Positions 28,201 through 36,123 of a stretch of 64,000 nt of DNA are shown here, in pieces; the first letter of the stretch is position 1; each line of letters begins with the position of its first letter. The stretch covers positions 124,001 through 188,000 of the forward strand of contig JAFAFR010000084.1 in NCBI GenBank assembly GCA_023423405.1, given 5' to 3'. The translations under genes were made by a program, and so were the position numbers. The notes beneath the pieces are model-generated. The model was not told the origin of the DNA and searched no databases. It saw only the letters and a list, made by a program, of their open reading frames with translations. Source of the DNA: Bacteroidota bacterium (GTDB lineage: Bacteria > Bacteroidota > Bacteroidia > Chitinophagales > Chitinophagaceae).

Positions 28201-29235
28201 TCAGTGTCCGATCGCTTCCGTTTGTCGCTGGCGGCTGAGTGTATCCAGAAATTGCTGGTAGGCGCGGGCCAGCTTCAGGTGCTCCGCGTAATCTGCCGCA
28301 AAAGCATGGGTGCCGGAAAAATCGGGTTTTGCCACAAAGAAAAGATAATTGGTGGAAGGTGCATCAAGCACGGCGTCGATGGTTTGCGGCTGCGGCGTGC
28401 AGATAGGGCCGGGTGGCAGGCCCGTTACGCGGTAGGTGTTGTAGGGCGATTCCACCAGCAGGTGTTTGTTGTAGATTCGTTTCAGGCCAAAGTCGCGCAG
28501 CGCGAATTTGACCGTGGGGTCGGCGCCCAGGCGCATGCCTTTTTGCAGGCGGTTCAGGTATACGCTGGCGATAAGGCCTTTTTCATCCTTGTTATTGGTT
28601 TCTTCGTCAACGATGGAGGCGATGGTGGACACCTGCGCCGGGTTAAGTCCTTTGGCCTTTGCCTTTTCCCGCCTTTCCGCTGTCCAGAAAGCCTGGTAAT
28701 TGCGCAGGATCTTTTCCATAACGGCTGCCGCCGTGGTATTCCAGTAGAAAGTATAGGTATTGGGCAAAACGCCGCTCATGACGGTATTGGAATCGAGCCC
28801 GTAGGCCTGCAGGCTGTCGCTGTTGATGTAACGGAGAAAATGCAGGCTGTCGAATTCGAATTTGCGACCAGCCAGGCCGGCAAAATCCTCTTTGGTGCGG
28901 AGCTTGGTGATCACAAGATTTACGGGTTCCTGCCTTCCGTTGCGGAGTTTCCGGATCATATTGAGAAGGCTGCTGTTGCGGGGAATGGCATACCGGCCTG
29001 CTTTCAGTTTCTGGGGATAACCGAGTCGCCGCGCCAGGAAATCAAAAAGACCGGGGTGTTTCAGCACCTTCCTGTTTTCCAGGTCCTGCAACAACTGTTC
29101 ATAACGGCTGCCAGTGGGAATTTCGAGAAAAAAGGTCTTTTGTTCAAAAGCGGTAGCGGGTCCCAGGAAGGCCCAGCCAAGGTAAGCGGCGGTCAGCAGG
29201 AGAACAGCGAGGAGGATCAGCAAAACTCTTTTCAT
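28201..29235 (-). CDS. mltG: Endolytic peptidoglycan transglycosylase MltG
   Basis: Membrane-anchored lytic transglycosylase that terminates growing glycan strands. It has one N-terminal membrane helix (MKRVLLILLAVLLLTAAYLGW) and a YceG domain with the signature ASIVDEETNNKDEKGLIAS, holding the catalytic glutamate, and LNRLQKGMRLGADPTVKFAL close by. About 344 residues. Start at 29235; the longer open frame to 29265 adds unlikely residues. Operon: mltG then BrkB-like gene. It follows the secG terminator, so it probably has a separate promoter, not clearly seen. Confidence 0.95.
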   Translation of the reverse strand: MKRVLLILLAVLLLTAAYLGWAFLGPATAFEQKTFFLEIPTGSRYEQLLQDLENRKVLKHPGLFDFLARRLGYPQKLKAGRYAIPRNSSLLNMIRKLRNGRQEPVNLVITKLRTKEDFAGLAGRKFEFDSLHFLRYINSDSLQAYGLDSNTVMSGVLPNTYTFYWNTTAAAVMEKILRNYQAFWTAERREKAKAKGLNPAQVSTIASIVDEETNNKDEKGLIASVYLNRLQKGMRLGADPTVKFALRDFGLKRIYNKHLLVESPYNTYRVTGLPPGPICTPQPQTIDAVLDAPSTNYLFFVAKPDFSGTHAFAADYAEHLKLARAYQQFLDTLSRQRQTEAIGH

Positions 29236-29263
29236 GGATGCCCGATTGGGAACTAAAATAAAC

Positions 29264-29289
29264 AAAAAACCCTGCCGGATGGCAGGGTT
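29264..29289 (-). terminator. Terminator after secG
   Basis: On the minus strand AACCCTGCC / GGCAGGGTT form a 9-bp perfect stem with a 4-nt loop, followed by TTTTTTG. It closes the miaB-to-secG operon. Confidence 0.88.
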
Positions 29290-29309
29290 GCTGCAGGGAC
29301 GGGCCCTTA

Positions 29310-29666
29310 TTATTTTTGCGGTGCAGGCTGCTGGGCGGGCTCAACCGGCTGGGTAACCGGAGCGGCTGGCTGGGCAGCGGGCGCAGTAGTGGTCGGTTTG
29401 GTGTTGATCTGGTCCAGCAGGTTGTTGGACCGGCTGGTATTATGCGGGATGAACACTGCAGAGAACAGGCAGAGCAGCGCTACCACGGTGGCAAAGATCC
29501 AGGTACCTTTTTCCAGTACGTCGGTGGTTTGTTTCACACCCATGAGCTGGTTGGAGAGACCACCTACGTTTCCTGCCAGTCCGCCCCCCTTTGGGTTCTG
29601 GACCAGGATGATGAAACCCAGGATCACACTCGCCAGTAAAATCAATATCAAAAACAAAATGGTCAT
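29310..29666 (-). CDS. secG: Protein translocase subunit SecG
   Basis: Small component of the SecYEG channel. Two hydrophobic helices flank the SecG signature ILVQNPKGGGLAGN, whose Gly-rich part lies after the first helix. The C-terminal 35 residues are a Pro/Ala/Gln-rich tail seen in Bacteroidota SecG proteins. 118 residues. It starts 1 nt after the preceding TPR gene's stop and is last in the operon. Confidence 0.93.
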   Translation of the reverse strand: MTILFLILILLASVILGFIILVQNPKGGGLAGNVGGLSNQLMGVKQTTDVLEKGTWIFATVVALLCLFSAVFIPHNTSRSNNLLDQINTKPTTTAPAAQPAAPVTQPVEPAQQPAPQK

Positions 29667-29667
29667 C

Positions 29668-30594
29668 TCAATGCTGTTTTAATGTTTCAATTCGTGCCGC
29701 AAAATAAGCGGATTTGTCGGGATAGGCCAAACTTAATTTCTGGTAAATCTCAATGGCCTTGTGATTGTTCCCCTGTTTTACCAGTACTTCCGCCATGGTT
29801 TCTGTGAGCACTTCGCGGTGCTGCACGGAGCCTTCGGCCATGGCAGCGATACTTTCGTTGCTGCCGGAGGCCATCAGTTGCTGTTCCCGGTTTTCCTGGG
29901 GCAGCTTTTTCATGGTCCGGATCCATTCGGTAAAGCTTTTGAGCTGCCTGCCGAGCCGGTCGTTGGCCTGGATCTCGTTCCCCAGCTTTATTCCCTGTGA
30001 AGCGAAATAGTCGATGGTATGGTAGGGCTCAAACAGGGGCTGGTTGTCGGTTTGCGGCCCAATGTCCTTCAGGCTGGGAATGGGAATGGGGCTTTCCTTC
30101 GCCAGCAGGTCGCTGCGGAGGGAAGGGCCGGGGGCGGGTTCCGCAACGGCTTCGGGACCGGGGGCCGTTTTGGAGGCTGGCAGGGGTTCCGGGTCCGGCG
30201 TCGTTTCCGGGGCTGCCGCTTCAGTGCCTGCCGCTGCTTCCGGAGCGGGTACGGTTTCGGAGGGTAGGCCGGCGGCTGGTTCCGGCGCGGCGGCCGGGTG
30301 AGGGATAGCTTCCTGCCGAGAGTTGGCTGGCGCTGGCACAGCGGATGCGGCCGGCGCGGCAGCCGGCGGATTCAAGATGGATTGAAGCAGGTAGGGATTG
30401 CCGTAAAACAGGTTGGCGACTTCCCATTGCTGCGCGAAGCCCGGGTCCTTCTCCAGTTGCTGCTTTTTCAGCAACAGTAGCTGGAGAGCCGAAGAATAGG
30501 GATATTTCTTAATGGCCCGCTGCAATTCAGGAATGCTGACGCTGTCGAGCGACGGCTGCCTGAAATAAAATGCTATGGTTTTGGCGAGCATCAT
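29668..30594 (-). CDS. Conserved TPR-containing protein with Pro/Ala-rich linker
   Basis: Unnamed Bacteroidota protein between lptE and secG, 308 residues when started at the ATG at 30594. It has an N-terminal helical part (FYFRQPSLDSVSIPELQRAIKKYPYSSALQLLLLKKQQL, shown here only as its region, residues 7-45), then a 90-residue linker of Pro, Ala, Glu and Gly, and a C-terminal segment with a TPR-like helix pair (EVLVKQGNNHKAIEIYQKLS). The longer open frame from 30663 overlaps lptE and is unlikely. No signal peptide is seen. Its conserved neighbourhood (miaB, sigma-54 activator, lptE, secG) suggests an envelope-assembly-related role; that is inference only. Confidence 0.75.
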   Translation of the reverse strand: MMLAKTIAFYFRQPSLDSVSIPELQRAIKKYPYSSALQLLLLKKQQLEKDPGFAQQWEVANLFYGNPYLLQSILNPPAAAPAASAVPAPANSRQEAIPHPAAAPEPAAGLPSETVPAPEAAAGTEAAAPETTPDPEPLPASKTAPGPEAVAEPAPGPSLRSDLLAKESPIPIPSLKDIGPQTDNQPLFEPYHTIDYFASQGIKLGNEIQANDRLGRQLKSFTEWIRTMKKLPQENREQQLMASGSNESIAAMAEGSVQHREVLTETMAEVLVKQGNNHKAIEIYQKLSLAYPDKSAYFAARIETLKQH

Positions 30595-30601
30595 GGAAGG
30601 A

Positions 30602-31102
30602 TTACCAGTTCGAAAAGATACGGTTAAAAATTTCATCCGACAGGTTGCGGATGATGGTTTCATTCAACTGGTTTTCTGCCTGCTGCAAACTGAGATTGGC
30701 ATTGAAGTCAAAATTCCGGGTCACATCGGCTTCAAAATTCTTGGTCTCATCTTTCCGGTTCGTGAATACAATGTGAACCGTTACGTTCAGGCGGTTGGTG
30801 GCCGTTTGCTGGTTGGCAATACCGGCGGTGGTAATGGCATAGTCGGTCACCGTGCCCGATACCTCGTAGTCGGCATCGTCGCCCTGGATCTGCGTGAGCC
30901 TGGTTTGGCTGATCACCTTTTGCCGCAGTTTGTCGGTGAGCTGCGGGCTCAGTTGCGGGTTCACGTAACGGGCCTTGTTGTCAATATAATTGATGCGCAC
31001 GGTTTTTACTTCCGGCGGAATCGACACATCCTTGAAAGAATAACAGGCCGAAAAAAATGCCATCCAGCAGCAAAGCAGGACAAGCTTAATCGTTGATGTC
31101 AT
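30602..31102 (-). CDS. lptE: LPS assembly lipoprotein LptE
   Basis: Outer-membrane lipoprotein that plugs the LptD beta-barrel during lipopolysaccharide insertion. A lipoprotein signal with lipobox FFSACYSF precedes a domain with the Bacteroidota LptE pattern YSFKDVSIPPEVKTVRINY and LTDKLRQKVISQTRL. 166 residues. It overlaps the upstream sigma-54 activator gene by 17 nt, so it is translationally coupled. lptD is not in the window. Confidence 0.88.
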   Translation of the reverse strand: MTSTIKLVLLCCWMAFFSACYSFKDVSIPPEVKTVRINYIDNKARYVNPQLSPQLTDKLRQKVISQTRLTQIQGDDADYEVSGTVTDYAITTAGIANQQTATNRLNVTVHIVFTNRKDETKNFEADVTRNFDFNANLSLQQAENQLNETIIRNLSDEIFNRIFSNW

Positions 31103-32324
31103 ATTCTTTCAGTTTTCTGTAAAGGGTTCTTTCACTGATGCCCAGGTCGGAGGCTGCATCTTTTCTTTTCCCCTTGTGTTTTTTCAGCGCCTTCAGGATC
31201 AGCTCTTTTTCCTTGTCCATGATATTGAGCGATTCCTCCACTTCCTCGTGCTCCTGTATGTCGTCGTTGGGAAGCAGGACGGCCGGTTGGTTGTGGATCA
31301 CGGCAGGGGTGGGGGAGAACTCTACCGGTGCCGGGTAGTCGCGCAGCAGGCTTTCCTTGGTGTAAGCCGCAGCAGCAGCGGCTTCCTGGGGATTCTGGAG
31401 AATTTCAATGAACATTTTTTTGAGTTCCGTCACGTCCTTCTTCATATCGAAAAAGAGTTTGTACAGCAACTCTCTTTCATTGCCGAATTCGCCCGCATGA
31501 GCGCCATTGCTGTTACCAACGACCATGGGCAAACGATTTACGGGATTTTCGGGCAGGAAATGACGGAGATCATAGGCATTCACGTGTTTGTCCTCCGACA
31601 ATACCGACACCTGTTCGGCTATGTTCTTGAGTTCCCGGATATTTCCCGGGAAACTGTAGTTCATCAGCAACTGGCGGGCATCGTCGTCGAGCTGCACGGG
31701 GGAGGTCTTGTATTTTTCTGCAAAGTCGACCGCGAATTTGCGGAAGAGCAGCGGTATGTCTTCTTTCCGGTCGCGCAGGGAAGGCACGCGGATGGGAACG
31801 GTACTCAGGCGGTAGTAGAGGTCTTCGCGGAATTTCCCTTTCTGCGTGTATTCCAGCAGGTCCTTGTTGGTGGCTGCAATGACGCGTACATCGGTCTTCT
31901 GTACTTTGGAGGAACCCACGCGGATGAATTCGCCTGTCTCCAGTACCCGCAGCAGGCGGGCCTGGGTGCCCAGGGGCATTTCGCCGATCTCGTCGAGGAA
32001 AATGGTGCCGCCGTTTACAGTTTCAAAATAACCCTTGCGGCTGTCGACAGCGCCGGTAAAGGCGCCTTTCTCGTGGCCAAAGAGTTCCGAGTCGATGGTT
32101 CCCTCCGGGATGGCCCCGCAGTTCACCGCTATAAAGGGATTGTGCTTGCGGGCGGAAAGGGAATGGATGATCTGCGAAAACGCTTCTTTGCCCACGCCGC
32201 TTTCGCCCACGATCAACACCGTAAGATCGGTGTTGGCCACCTGTACGGCCACATTGAGCGCATGGTTCAGCGCGGCGGTATTTCCAATAATTCCAAACCT
32301 GTTTTTAATGCTCTGTATATCCAT
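31086..32324 (-). CDS. Sigma-54-dependent transcriptional activator without receiver domain
   Basis: AAA+ activator of sigma-54 RNA polymerase. Walker A GESGVGKEAF (about residue 40), the sigma-54 contact loop GAFTGA, Walker B TIFLDEIGEMP, and a C-terminal Fis-type helix-turn-helix (AASDLGISERTLYRKLKEYD). There is no N-terminal receiver or GAF domain: the AAA+ core begins near residue 20, so it is either constitutive or controlled by other means. A Pro/Glu-rich linker precedes the HTH. It is embedded between miaB and lptE in an envelope operon, and overlaps lptE by 17 nt. This arrangement is common in the phylum. Confidence 0.93.
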   Translation of the reverse strand: MDIQSIKNRFGIIGNTAALNHALNVAVQVANTDLTVLIVGESGVGKEAFSQIIHSLSARKHNPFIAVNCGAIPEGTIDSELFGHEKGAFTGAVDSRKGYFETVNGGTIFLDEIGEMPLGTQARLLRVLETGEFIRVGSSKVQKTDVRVIAATNKDLLEYTQKGKFREDLYYRLSTVPIRVPSLRDRKEDIPLLFRKFAVDFAEKYKTSPVQLDDDARQLLMNYSFPGNIRELKNIAEQVSVLSEDKHVNAYDLRHFLPENPVNRLPMVVGNSNGAHAGEFGNERELLYKLFFDMKKDVTELKKMFIEILQNPQEAAAAAAYTKESLLRDYPAPVEFSPTPAVIHNQPAVLLPNDDIQEHEEVEESLNIMDKEKELILKALKKHKGKRKDAASDLGISERTLYRKLKEYDIND

Positions 32325-32328
32325 AGTC

Positions 32329-33756
32329 TCAATGCTCGATGGCCCGGAATTTTCCGAGCAGGGTTGCCTGTGTATAATTGGTTACCTCCACCTGCACATA
32401 ATCTCCTTTCTTCAGGTCGTGCCCTTCTTTGGGGAACACGATCACTTTGTTCTGGCTGTTGCGTCCCATCCATTCCAGGTCGCTTCGCTTACTCTCGCCC
32501 TCGATCAACACTTTGTACACTTTGCCAAGATCGGCCTGGTTGCTTTCGCGGCTCAGGCGTCCCTGCAGTTGCACAATTTCATCCAGCCTCGCTTTTTTCA
32601 CCGGCTCCGGTATATCATCGCTATAACGGCGTGCAGCAAGGGTTCCCGGCCTTTCACTGTAGAAATACATATAGCTGAAATCGTAGCGGCTTTCTTCCAT
32701 GATGCGCAGCGTATCCTGGTGATCTTCTTCCGTTTCGGTGCAGAAGCCGGCAATGATGTCCGAGCTGATGCCACAGTCGGGAATCAGTTCACGGATGCGG
32801 CGCACTTTCGCCAGGTACCATTCGCGGGTATAGGTTCGGTTCATCAGTTGCAACACGCGCGTGCTGCCGCTTTGCACCGGCAGGTGTACGTACTTGCAGA
32901 TATTTTCATAGGCTGCGATGGTGTGCAGCACTTCGTCGTTGATGTCCTTGGGATGGGAGGTGGAAAAGCGGATGCGCAGGAGCGGCGATATGTCGGCGCA
33001 CATGGCCAGCAGTGTGGCAAAGGTGATGGCGCGGTCTTTCTGTTCGTCGAAATAATAATAGCTGTCCACGTTCTGGCCCAGCAGGGTGATGTCGCGGATG
33101 CCTTCTTCGAACAACTGCCTGCATTCCGACACAATGCTGCCGGCGTCCCTGCTTCTTTCGCGGCCACGGGTAAAGGGCACCACGCAGAAAGAGCACATAT
33201 TGTTACAGCCCCGCATGATGCTTACAAAACCGCTTACGCCGTTGCTGTTGAGCCTTACAGGTGAAATATCGGAATAGGTTTCCTCGCGGCTCAGCAATAC
33301 GTTCACGGCTTTTTGTCCGCCCTCCGCTTCCTGGATCAGGGCGGGAAGGGAACGGTAGGCATCGGGCCCCACCACAATGTCGACCAGCTTTTCTTCTTCT
33401 ATCAGTTTGCTTTTCAGCCTTTCCGCCATGCAGCCCAGTACGCCTACCAACATGCCGGGACGCTGTTTTTTCAGTTTCCGGAACTCAGTCAGCCGGCGCC
33501 TGACGGTTTGTTCGGCTTTTTCGCGGATGGAGCAGGTATTGACAAAAATGAGATCGGCCGTTTCGGGCGCCTTGGTAGCCCCGAAGCCGTTGGCCTGCAG
33601 GATGGAGGCCACCACTTCGCTGTCGGCGAAATTCATGGCGCAGCCATAGCTTTCTATATAAAAATGCCTGCTGAACCCACCGCCGGCTTTCAATTCCGGG
33701 GCATAGGCTTCGCCCTGCCTGCTTTCATCGTGCGCTTTGATTCCTGTATCCGGCAT
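32329..33756 (-). CDS. miaB: tRNA-2-methylthio-N6-dimethylallyladenosine synthase
   Basis: Radical SAM methylthiotransferase that converts i6A37 to ms2i6A37 in tRNA. The N-terminal UPF0004 cluster begins with YGCAMNFADSE and later VNTCSIREKAE; the radical SAM cluster is CNNMCSFC in RGCNNMCSFCVVPFTRGRE; a C-terminal TRAM domain ends the protein. 475 residues. It is the first gene of the operon running to secG and has a good promoter directly upstream. Confidence 0.96.
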   Translation of the reverse strand: MPDTGIKAHDESRQGEAYAPELKAGGGFSRHFYIESYGCAMNFADSEVVASILQANGFGATKAPETADLIFVNTCSIREKAEQTVRRRLTEFRKLKKQRPGMLVGVLGCMAERLKSKLIEEEKLVDIVVGPDAYRSLPALIQEAEGGQKAVNVLLSREETYSDISPVRLNSNGVSGFVSIMRGCNNMCSFCVVPFTRGRERSRDAGSIVSECRQLFEEGIRDITLLGQNVDSYYYFDEQKDRAITFATLLAMCADISPLLRIRFSTSHPKDINDEVLHTIAAYENICKYVHLPVQSGSTRVLQLMNRTYTREWYLAKVRRIRELIPDCGISSDIIAGFCTETEEDHQDTLRIMEESRYDFSYMYFYSERPGTLAARRYSDDIPEPVKKARLDEIVQLQGRLSRESNQADLGKVYKVLIEGESKRSDLEWMGRNSQNKVIVFPKEGHDLKKGDYVQVEVTNYTQATLLGKFRAIEH

Positions 33757-33774
33757 CCGTCAAAATTAAGGGGG

Positions 33775-33807
33775 CAAAAATAACCATTTTCCTATAAAAA
33801 TGCCAAA
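33775..33807 (-). promoter_or_regulatory. Promoter for miaB-to-secG operon
   Basis: On the minus strand TTTG (33807-33804), a 21-nt spacer and TATTTTTG (33782-33775) followed by CC. Complete Bacteroidota -33/-7 pair, start site near 33770, 14 nt before the miaB ATG. Confidence 0.75.
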
Positions 33808-33849
33808 TTGACAGGTATTCTTTTGCCCACTTTTGAGAAGCCGGCTGCT

Positions 33850-35301
33850 TTACCACAGGGGCTTGTTCTGGTAGTAGTCGAGGATCTTGGTCCTGAATAC
33901 GTATTCGTATTTTGCCTGGATCAGGCTGGTGTTGGCGCGGTCGTAGTTGTTCTTGGCGGTGAGGTAATCGACCGAGTTGAGTACGCCTTCGTTAAACCGG
34001 ACCTCTGTAACGTGAAAAGATTCTCCGAAAGCCTCTACCTGCTGCAGCAGGGTATTGTAGCGGTTGTAGGTGGCGTTCATGTTGAGCCATGCCTGTTCCA
34101 CCAGTTGCTGCAGCCTGATCCTGGCGGAGCTCTCCACCACGCTGGCGTTCTGCAGGTCGAGTTTGGCGCGGGCAACGCGGTTGCGGGTCTGCAAAGAGTT
34201 CAGGATGGGGATGCGGAGCGACAGGTTCACATTGGTGCTGTAGTTGTTCCGGAACTGGTCGAAATAGGGGATCTTGGACTGGCTGTAATCGTTCATGGTT
34301 GCATAAACGGGTTCTTTCACACCGCCCAGCAATACGTACTCGCCATTGGGCATATCGGCGCTGCTGCTAAGGGTGGAGGTAGTAGCGGCATTGGAATAGT
34401 TGGTATACAGTCCGCCGTTGAGGCTCAGCGATGGCCAGTATTGTCCACGCCAGGTTTTCACACCCAGTTCGGCGCTTTCTTTCCGGAGGCCCACGGCTTT
34501 GATCTGCGCCAACTGGCTGAGGGCTGTCTGGTAAATGGAGTCGGGCCGACCGGGGTAGGCGGCGAGGAACTGGTCGGCGCTGATCCTTTCCAGTTTCATG
34601 CTGCCATTATAGGGCTGGTTCATGAGCTGGGCGAGGGAGAGCTTGGCGGCGTCGAGCTGGTTCTGCGTGTTGATGAGACTGACCTCATCGTTGGCGAGCT
34701 GGCCTTTCAGGTCGAAGAGCTGGGAAGGCGTAACCGCGCCTTCGGTGTTCAGGATTTTGAGCCTTTCCACCTGCTGGCGGGAAAGATCGGCCTGGTTGCG
34801 GATCTGCACCAGCAGGTCTTCCGCCGTCAGTACCTGCAGGTAAGCAATGATGACATTGAGGGTGAGGTTGTCTTTGTTCTGCTGCACTTCCATATGGCTG
34901 GCTTCTTTCGCCAGGCGTTGCTGTTTGATGTTGTTCAACGCGCTCAGCCCGTTGAACAGCAGCAGTCCGCCATTCAGGCCATAGTTGGCGTAATTGATAT
35001 TCTGGTTCAGGTAGGTATTGCTGAAAGGGTCAATGCTGCGGCCCTGGTTCAGGCCGTGTTCTACCGAACCGTTGAAGGCCGGCAGCAGGTTGTCTTTCGC
35101 CTGCCTGTAATCGATGCCGGCCGCTGCAGCCTGGATCTCGGCCTGCTTCAGCTCCAGGTTGTTTTTGAGGGCTATGTCCACACATTGCTGCAAGCTCAGG
35201 ATTCCGGCGGAATCGGTTTGTGCCTGCAGGCAGAAGGGGAACAGGAAAAAGAATATCCAAACTGCGTATATGCCCGGGCGTTGGTTTATGTGCTGTCTCA
35301 T
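33850..35301 (-). CDS. TolC family outer-membrane channel
   Basis: Outer-membrane efflux channel of 483 residues with a signal peptide (IYAVWIFFFLFPFCLQA) and the two long OEP repeats of helices and strands. Typical stretches are SLQQCVDIALKNNLELKQAEI near the start and ARAKLDLQNASVVESSARIRL later. It is last in the leftward efflux block, 12 nt after an ABC ATPase, and supplies the exit duct for the adaptor and permeases encoded upstream. The substrate is unknown. Confidence 0.9.
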   Translation of the reverse strand: MRQHINQRPGIYAVWIFFFLFPFCLQAQTDSAGILSLQQCVDIALKNNLELKQAEIQAAAAGIDYRQAKDNLLPAFNGSVEHGLNQGRSIDPFSNTYLNQNINYANYGLNGGLLLFNGLSALNNIKQQRLAKEASHMEVQQNKDNLTLNVIIAYLQVLTAEDLLVQIRNQADLSRQQVERLKILNTEGAVTPSQLFDLKGQLANDEVSLINTQNQLDAAKLSLAQLMNQPYNGSMKLERISADQFLAAYPGRPDSIYQTALSQLAQIKAVGLRKESAELGVKTWRGQYWPSLSLNGGLYTNYSNAATTSTLSSSADMPNGEYVLLGGVKEPVYATMNDYSQSKIPYFDQFRNNYSTNVNLSLRIPILNSLQTRNRVARAKLDLQNASVVESSARIRLQQLVEQAWLNMNATYNRYNTLLQQVEAFGESFHVTEVRFNEGVLNSVDYLTAKNNYDRANTSLIQAKYEYVFRTKILDYYQNKPLW

Positions 35302-35313
35302 GAATCGGTTGCT

Positions 35314-35985
35314 TTATCTCGGATGTTCAATGCGGCCGTCTAGGAGGTGAATGATCCTGTTGCCGTATGCTGCGTTTTTTTCGGAATGGGTAACCTGTAT
35401 GATGGTCACGCCATCTTCCTGGTTGAGTTTGCGGAATATTTCCATGATCTCTTCTCCCTGTTTGGAGTTGAGGTTGCCGGTGGGTTCATCGGCGAGGATG
35501 AGTTTGGGTTTGCTGATCAGCGCCCTGGCAATACCTACGAGCTGCTGCTGTCCGCCCGACAACTGCGTGGGGAAGAGGTCTTTCTTGCCCACCATCTGGA
35601 AGCGGTCGAGCATATCGGCCACGAGGGCTTTTCTTTCGGCACTCTTCGTGTCCTGGTAGAGCAGGGGCGTTTCAATATTCTCGTATACGGTGAGTTCGTC
35701 AATGAGGTGGTAGGCCTGGAATACAAAGCCAATGTATTGCTTATAGAGTTGCGACCGCTGCTTTTCGCGCATTATGTGCACCTGCTGTCCCATAAAATCA
35801 TAGCTGCCTTCATTGGCATCGTCGAGCATGCCGATGACATTGAGCAGGGTGGATTTTCCCGAGCCGGAAGGGCCCATAATACTTACGAATTCCCCTTCTT
35901 CAATTTTCAGGTTGATGTCCTTTAGCAGGAAGGTTCGCAACCCTCCGGTGGTCACCCATTTTGAAATATGTTCTAGTGTAATCAT
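35314..35985 (-). CDS. ABC transporter ATP-binding protein, MacB type (second ATPase)
   Basis: Nucleotide-binding protein of the MacB/LolD class. Walker A is GPSGSGKST, Walker B LILADEPTGN and the H-loop IQVTHS. The ABC signature reads LSGGQQQLVGIARAL, with Leu where the usual LSGGQQQRV has Arg, and the D-loop reads NLNS rather than NLDS; both are visible departures from its sister ATPase at 45824. 223 residues from the ATG at 35985. It lies between the four permeases and the tolC-like gene, with 136 nt between the last permease stop and this start. Which permease it drives is not known. Confidence 0.92.
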   Translation of the reverse strand: MITLEHISKWVTTGGLRTFLLKDINLKIEEGEFVSIMGPSGSGKSTLLNVIGMLDDANEGSYDFMGQQVHIMREKQRSQLYKQYIGFVFQAYHLIDELTVYENIETPLLYQDTKSAERKALVADMLDRFQMVGKKDLFPTQLSGGQQQLVGIARALISKPKLILADEPTGNLNSKQGEEIMEIFRKLNQEDGVTIIQVTHSEKNAAYGNRIIHLLDGRIEHPR

Positions 35986-36107
35986 ATGCTTTTGGAATGG
36001 AATAGTATGCCAACATTGCAATCTATTGAATTCCAGTTTATTGAATCGTAGTGATAAAAACGGTTGTTCGAAAATGATACAATAATTGTTCTGTTTTGAT
36101 GCAGGGC

Positions 36108-36123
36108 GATGCAGGCCTGCATC
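36108..36123. repeat. Perfect 16-bp palindrome at stop of permease D
   Basis: GATGCAGGCCTGCATC is its own reverse complement and overlaps the permease stop codon. No T run follows on the minus strand, so a terminator is doubtful; a further copy of its arm (CTGCATC) lies 10 nt on. It may be a processing or mRNA-stability element. The rest of the 136-nt gap has no gene. Confidence 0.5.

Noticed and set aside
30000..30360. Low-complexity Pro/Ala/Glu-rich region as possible tandem repeat or antisense genes
   Set aside because: It is an ordinary Pro/Ala-rich linker in the TPR protein; the opposite-strand frames are shadows and no exact DNA repeat unit exists.
33808..35343. 511-codon plus-strand frame opposite tolC
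   Set aside because: Antisense shadow of the TolC coding frame; no domain recognised.
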